In this document: one piece after another, positions 58,880 to 64,000 of the stretch
How positions within the stretch are numbered: the stretch's first letter is position 1
Layout of the letters: every line of letters starts with the position of its first letter
Origin: Diadema setosum
Taxonomy: Eukaryota > Echinodermata > Echinoidea > Diadematoida > Diadematidae
Direction: 5' to 3'
NCBI RefSeq assembly: GCF_964275005.1
Contig: NC_092685.1
Location: 32,168,866-32,232,865, forward strand
DNA length: 64,000 nucleotides
Notes under the pieces: model-generated
Told to the model about the DNA's origin: nothing
The model's database searches: none
What the model saw: the letters and a program-made list of their open reading frames with translations, nothing else
Made by a program: the position numbers and the translations under genes

Positions 58880-60034
58880 TGTTACGACCAAAATCACTCT
58901 GAGAATGATCGCACAAAAGAAACAATCGACTAATGTTCAGGCGGTTTATTAACAGCGATATTGTGGGTACAGACTCGTAATCGGTTTTCACATCAGTACA
59001 ATAATGATCAATAGAAACAATCACAAATCGGTAATAGAATCACTTACATATTATGTTATCAAGTAGTCCTTTGAAAATGTTCAGATACGATGTTCGATGC
59101 ACCGATGAATGATCCTTGACGCACCGATGAATGATTCCTCCGACGTAACTCCAAAGGCACAGGTTGCATTAATCCACAGTATAAATCCGGGGTAAAAATC
59201 CAGGATATACGTCCACAGCGAAACGTGCAGAATCCACAGGAAACGGGCAGAATCCAAATGTTATGACGACCACGTCCAGTTGATGCGTTGAATGATGATT
59301 CACTTTATAATGTCCAGCAAAGAAACCAGCCCGTCAACAGCTTTGCCGTAATAATGTCCGTTGACACTAAAATATGGAGTCTATCTCCAACGTAGGCAAA
59401 TTAATTCTCTGCAGGCAAAATGTCTCCCAGGCCTTATCTCCACAAACACAGTTTGTATAGCAGGTCAGCAGGTAACACAGGACTGACTATAACAAGTCGC
59501 TTCAGAGCGAGAAGTGACGTAACTCTTAGAGCAGAGGTGTTGGGTACTCTGCCTACCTCAGAATTTCTCCAGCTTATATACTATCCATTCACCCCTTTTT
59601 AGTACATTCTGTAATTTTCTCCAACCTGGGGCCACATACCTGAACATACTAGCAAGTCCAAGTTCCAGGAATCCTGGATTACTCACTGCCTAATATGTGC
59701 ATAACATCATTGCCAAAATTAACTACCAATCACATTGGGCTACAAGGGCAGTGCCTCACTCAGCCAGCACTTCCTAGAATTTTCTGGAATGGGTTAAATC
59801 ATTCTAGATTGAGTGAGCTATAATGCATTTCCTCTCACATGCATACATGTACTGTAGCTACATTGTATACCACATAGAAAATTCTCCACTGATCTGGTCA
59901 GCCTGTATGTACTATATCTATATCATATAGAATGTTCTCCATTATTCTGGTCCACCTGTGTACATACACATTAAAACAACCATGCATACAGCCTTGATAC
60001 ATGTACATAACTACTTGTGTGTACATTTGTGACA
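58880..60034 (-). repeat. 3' LTR of Gmr1-like element
   Basis: On the minus strand the LTR runs from TGTCACAAATG (60034) to GGTCGTAACA (58880), with TGT-ACA ends and a length of 1,155 bp. A purine-rich tract (ATGGGGGATGG) lies directly upstream. Inside are a TATATAAG box (59573-59580) and AATAAA (58945-58950), giving a plausible U3-R-U5 order. The partner LTR lies outside the window, so ends are inferred from these marks. Confidence 0.75.
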
Positions 60035-60490
60035 CCATCCCCCATGGGAAAAAGAAAGCCTTGCCGTAGCAAGGGTTTCTTTTACCTTCACAATTTCTCA
60101 TTGTTATTTACAACGAATGTGAGGTATAATCCAAGTCAAGCAACAATAATCACATACAGCTGTACTATCACATGCCTTTTGAATAGCTGCATTAATTCCA
60201 TGTTCTCTTTTCATGGATACCATTTACAATGATATTGCTTGGATTCTCGAAGTTTAAACAATCATGTCAAACTGTTTTGCATACATTAATAAATATGCTA
60301 TGTAAAACACATACACTGTAAGTGATATGCGGTGAAAACTTTTCACCTTTGATACTCTCTTCATGTTACACTCTTGACAAAGCGTCAGCAATTACATTAT
60401 TTTTGCCTGCCACATGTTTGATTTTGAGTGCATATGGCTGCGTCATCATGCTCCATCTGAACAATCTGTTGTTCTTCATTTTGAACCGGT

Positions 60491-63400
60491 CTAAAAAGAC
60501 CAAGGGGTTGTGGTCAGTGTTAGATAGACCGTGATCTCCCCTTTGCTATTGGTCAAGTACACTTCATATTGCTGGAGGGCAAGGATGAGACTGAGAGCCT
60601 CCTTCTCGATTGTTGAGTACTTCTTTTGGTATGCGTTCAACTTTTTGGAAAAGTAGCTAACCGGTCGTTCAGTGCCTTCTTCATCTTCTTGGAGCAAAAC
60701 CGCTCCCACTCCTACATCACTAGCATCTATTGCCACTTTGAATGGCTTTTGGAAGTCAGGAGCTGCCAAAACAGGCTCATTTGCAAGGACTGCTTTTAGT
60801 TTCTCAAAGGCTCTTTGACACTCATCAGTCCAGTTGTACTTTGCCTTGCCCTTCAGCAGGTTTGTTAGGGGGACGACTACAGTGCTGAAATTTGGCACAA
60901 ATTTCCTGTAGAAACCAGCCATGCCCAGGAATCTGAGCAACTCCTTCTTGGATTGGGGGATAGGAAAGCCTAGTATAGCTTCTACCTTGGCTTCTCTTGG
61001 CAATACCTGTCCCTGACCGACTACATGCCCGAGATACACCACTTTGGCCTTTGCAAATTCACTTTTTGCCAGATTAATCACCAATCCGGCCTCCTTGAGT
61101 CGATCAAAGAGTTGCCGCAAGTGTGTAATGTGCTCTTCCCACGTGTCACTATACACTAGGATGTCATCAATGTATACTACACAGTTGTCAAGTCCGGCAA
61201 TGATTTGGTTTGTCAGCCGTTGGAAGGTGGCCGGAGCATTTTTCATGCCAAATGGCATTACTTTGCATTGGAACAAGCCATCTGGTGTAGCAAAGGCAGA
61301 AATCTCCCTGGCTTTGTCGGTCAAGGGCACTTGCCAGTATCCCTTTAGAAGGTCTATTTTACTGACATATGCAGAATTTCCGACCCTGTCAATGCAGTCT
61401 TCTAGTCTGGGAATGGGGAAAGAATCTGTTTTCGTCACGGCATTTACCTTTCGGTAATCTATACAGAATCTTTGAGACCCATCCGGTTTGGGCACCATGA
61501 CTATTGGGGAGCTCCAACTGCTTTTACTCGGTTCTATTATGTCATTGTCTAACATGTACTGAACCTCTTCCCTTACTTTTTGCAGTTTGCTCGGGTTTAG
61601 TCTGTAAGGGTTTTGCTTGATAGGGTCAGCATCTCCTACATCAACATCATGTACAGCCAGAGGGGTGCAGCCTGGTTTATCTTTACACAATTCTTTGTAC
61701 TCATGTAACAGGCTAGTCACATCTTTCCTCTGATCTTCAGGTAGGTAGTTCAGTGCCTCATCTACTTTCCCTAACATCTCTGAGTTAGACAACCTGGCAC
61801 TAGAGGGCTCACTTCCATTTTCATCTTGAGCTTCTCCCTCTTCATCTACTTCCTCTTCTACCACCTGAGCTACACCTACAGGCTGACTAGCCTTTCTCTC
61901 ATAGTACTCTTTCAGCATGTTTACATGACACACCCTCTGATCTTTTCGTCTGTCTGGCGTACTGATCACATAGTTCACATCATTGAGTTTCTTTTTGACA
62001 CAGTATGGGCCACTGAACTTGGCTTTCAGTGGCTCACCTTGTATGGGCAGCAGTACAAGAACTTTGTCACCTGGTTTGAAGGTTCGGGCTTTGGCATTTT
62101 TGTCTGCCTTTCTCTTCATAGAGTCTTGTGACACTTTCAAGTGTTCCCTAGCTACCTCACAAGCCTTTGAAAGCCTTTCACGAAACTTTGACACATAGTC
62201 AAGTAGGTGGACCTCATCATCCTCAGTCATGAATTTCTCTTTGATGAGCTTCAGTGGGCCCCTAACTTCATGACCGTACACCAACTCAAATGGGCTGAAA
62301 CCCGTTGACTCATTTGGGGAGTCTCTCGTTGCGAACAGCAGGAAAGGGATGCCCTTATCCCAATCCTCGGGATACTCCTCACAAAATGCCCTATTCATTG
62401 TCTTTAGGGTCTGGTGGTAGCGCTCCAACGCACCTTGGGATTGGGGATGATAAGCTGACGACTTCAGCTGCTTCACACCCAAACGATACATCACCTCTTG
62501 AAATATGCCTGACATGAAATTTGACCCTTGGTCAGACTGCACTTCCTTGGGCAACCCATACCTAGTGAAAAACTGCACTAGAGCATCTACCACAGTCTTA
62601 GCAGTGATATTTCTCAATGGGATAGCTTCTGGAAACCGTGTAGACATATCCATGATTGTCAAGAGATACTTATGACCCGACCTAGTCCTAGGCAAAGGTC
62701 CAACACAGTCAACTAGAACCCGACTGAATGGTTCTTCAAACGCAGGTATCGGAATCAATGGCGCCCGCTTCACTGAATGCTGTGGTTTACCAGCCACCTG
62801 ACATGTGTGACAAGTCTTGCAAAACTCCGCCACATCCACATTCAACCCTGGCCAATAGAAATGCCTCATGATCCGATCCTTTGTCTTTCTGACGCCTAAA
62901 TGGCCGCCAACAGGTAACTCGTGAGCAATCCTCAAGATCTCACCGCGGTAACAGGGAGGGACAACAACTTGACGGACCACCGTCCAATCCTCATCAGCTG
63001 GCCTATGGGGAGGTCTCCACTTCCTCATCAAAATGCCATCTTTGACATAATAGCACTCAGGGACATTTTCAGCCTCAGCCTCAGAACACGCCGTCTGAGA
63101 CAAGCCTTTCAACTCAGAGTCTGCCTGCTGTGCTTCAACCAAGGAAGACTTGCTAAACAGCCCATCACTGTTAGCCTCGGAGCCTAATACAGCAACCCCA
63201 TCATTCAAATCCTTGAAAAAGGTTTCTGCCAACCAAACACCGGAATTCTCCTCCACATCAACAGAATCCGCATCATCTTGAACAGCTCTACGAGCCTGAG
63301 ACCTAGTCACAACACAATCTGGGAAAATCCCAGGAAACTCCTCCTGCAACTGCTCAGTTTCAGCAACCACCACTGGTTTATCCGAAACAACTGGAGACGC

Positions 63401-64000
63401 AACCACCTTGTCCCCAGCCAAGTCATTCCCCAACAAAAAGTCAATGCCTGCCATGGGCAACTCAGGAACAACTCCAACAGTGACAGGACCAGAAACTAGG
63501 TCACACTTCAAATCCACTCTATACAGTGGTACTGACATATAACTGCCATCAACAGTCTGAATCAAGACTTTTGCATTCACTGCACTATCTGGTGGAAAAG
63601 TCATACCACCATCCACCATCAACGACTGAGAGGCCCCCGTATCCCGCAGGATGACTACTGGCTTACCTGCCTCACCAGAAGTACATGGGGTCACCTCACC
63701 ATCAAACAAAAAGCTACGATAGCTCTCATCCACCTGCTTAGTCCTATCTTTGAATTTGGGAGATTGACTTTCAATGGCCTGTGTTTCACTGAACGGGACA
63801 CTGTTTTCGGGTAGGACACTTTTTGACATCACAAATCCCATGTCCTTCTTTGTTTTGTTTTGCAACTTCCAACACTGTGACTTTACATGCCCTGTCTTGT
63901 TACAGTGAAAACATTTGATGACATTTGCACTTGTACTGGACCCTTTGTCAGATTGAGGCTTTGGTGCCGATGAAGTTTCAGAACTCGTGCCTTTTTCAGG
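60491..64000 (-). CDS. gag-pol polyprotein of Gmr1-like element (partial)
   Basis: The frame is open from the window edge, so the true start is outside. A CCHC knuckle (CFHCNKTGHVKSQC) lies at 63913-63872. Counting residues from 63865: protease DTGAS at 75-79; integrase zinc finger H315, H322, C352, C355; catalytic triad D386, D445, E481 with 35 residues between the last two; an SH3/GPY-like module (FSGPYCVKKKL) at about 617-627; RT from about 745 with SSPIVMVPKPDG and YIDD at 898-901; RNase H start AIDASDVGVGAVL at about 1045. Gag and pol are in one frame here. The polyprotein would package, cut, copy and integrate the element. It is described as a fossil; about one break is present. Confidence 0.9.
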   Translation of the reverse strand, partial: PEKGTSSETSSAPKPQSDKGSSTSANVIKCFHCNKTGHVKSQCWKLQNKTKKDMGFVMSKSVLPENSVPFSETQAIESQSPKFKDRTKQVDESYRSFLFDGEVTPCTSGEAGKPVVILRDTGASQSLMVDGGMTFPPDSAVNAKVLIQTVDGSYMSVPLYRVDLKCDLVSGPVTVGVVPELPMAGIDFLLGNDLAGDKVVASPVVSDKPVVVAETEQLQEEFPGIFPDCVVTRSQARRAVQDDADSVDVEENSGVWLAETFFKDLNDGVAVLGSEANSDGLFSKSSLVEAQQADSELKGLSQTACSEAEAENVPECYYVKDGILMRKWRPPHRPADEDWTVVRQVVVPPCYRGEILRIAHELPVGGHLGVRKTKDRIMRHFYWPGLNVDVAEFCKTCHTCQVAGKPQHSVKRAPLIPIPAFEEPFSRVLVDCVGPLPRTRSGHKYLLTIMDMSTRFPEAIPLRNITAKTVVDALVQFFTRYGLPKEVQSDQGSNFMSGIFQEVMYRLGVKQLKSSAYHPQSQGALERYHQTLKTMNRAFCEEYPEDWDKGIPFLLFATRDSPNESTGFSPFELVYGHEVRGPLKLIKEKFMTEDDEVHLLDYVSKFRERLSKACEVAREHLKVSQDSMKRKADKNAKARTFKPGDKVLVLLPIQGEPLKAKFSGPYCVKKKLNDVNYVISTPDRRKDQRVCHVNMLKEYYERKASQPVGVAQVVEEEVDEEGEAQDENGSEPSSARLSNSEMLGKVDEALNYLPEDQRKDVTSLLHEYKELCKDKPGCTPLAVHDVDVGDADPIKQNPYRLNPSKLQKVREEVQYMLDNDIIEPSKSSWSSPIVMVPKPDGSQRFCIDYRKVNAVTKTDSFPIPRLEDCIDRVGNSAYVSKIDLLKGYWQVPLTDKAREISAFATPDGLFQCKVMPFGMKNAPATFQRLTNQIIAGLDNCVVYIDDILVYSDTWEEHITHLRQLFDRLKEAGLVINLAKSEFAKAKVVYLGHVVGQGQVLPREAKVEAILGFPIPQSKKELLRFLGMAGFYRKFVPNFSTVVVPLTNLLKGKAKYNWTDECQRAFEKLKAVLANEPVLAAPDFQKPFKVAIDASDVGVGAVLLQEDEEGTERPVSYFSKKLNAYQKKYSTIEKEALSLILALQQYEVYLTNSKGEITVYLTLTTTPWSF

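Larger units (their letters stand above)
58880..64000 (-). mobile_element. Gmr1-like Ty3/Gypsy LTR retrotransposon (5' part outside window)
   Basis: Minus-strand LTR element covering, from the right edge leftwards, the end of gag (CCHC knuckle), protease, integrase, RT, RNase H, purine tract and 3' LTR. Sequence similarity is Ty3/Gypsy, but integrase precedes RT, as in the Gmr1 group known from fish, sea urchin and tunicate. It looks nearly whole over the visible part, with about one break. With only one LTR visible its age cannot be estimated by LTR divergence, but the long open pol frame suggests a recent insertion. Confidence 0.93.

Overview
The window looks like intergenic and intronic DNA of a marine invertebrate deuterostome, most likely an echinoderm. 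It is AT-rich, has spliceosomal-type exon edges, and carries vertebrate-identical tRNA-Ser(GCT) genes. Its transposon mix includes a Gmr1-type Ty3/Gypsy element with integrase ahead of reverse transcriptase, an arrangement described from deuterostomes. The species cannot be fixed from sequence alone. Almost nothing here is host protein-coding: one terminal exon at the left edge (1698-1790) is the best host exon, and two or three other exon-like segments are weak.

Layout. 1-3.3 kb: last intron, terminal exon and 3' UTR of an unidentified host gene. 3.3-7.9 kb: no genes seen. 7.9-8.95 kb: decayed LINE reverse transcriptase of L1/Tx1 type. 9.4-14.3 kb: tRNA-Ser(GCT) cluster (three genes) built from inverted and direct duplications, with a 290-bp near-palindrome inside. 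15.9-16.4 kb: broken RecQ-type helicase segment. 18.5-21.2 kb: LINE 3' fragment, a TTAA-flanked MITE, and Ty3/Gypsy integrase fossils with C2H2 fingers. 21.8-36.6 kb: a dense nest of PIF/Harbinger transposase fragments, two Helentron-type non-autonomous elements (one with seven RFX X-box motifs, one with seven nuclear-receptor DR1 motifs), an L1-like ORF1 fragment, a pogo-type MITE, a 2.1-2.2 kb tandem array of a Gypsy/Harbinger chimera, a Gypsy pol fossil and a LINE endonuclease fragment. 37.5-38.1 kb: another LINE RT. 41.2-42.5 kb: non-autonomous hAT element with an exact 8-bp target duplication. 43.0 and 46.8 kb: two more tRNA-Ser(GCT). 45.3-46.2 kb: two nested TTAA MITEs. 47.0-47.7 kb: LINE 3' end. 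49.1-52.3 kb: several tandem repeat arrays. 52.4-58.7 kb: mostly featureless. 58.9-64.0 kb: a young-looking Gmr1-like LTR element on the minus strand, inserted in a LINE RT and running off the right edge.

How the parts relate. This is a layered repeat landscape rather than a functional gene system. Insertion order can be read in several places: LTR element into LINE, Helentron into a Harbinger copy, MITE into MITE, and tandem amplification after a Gypsy-Harbinger junction formed. The functional genes with good support are the five tRNA-Ser(GCT) genes. The most unusual signals are the regularly spaced transcription-factor-like motifs carried by the two Helentron-type elements.
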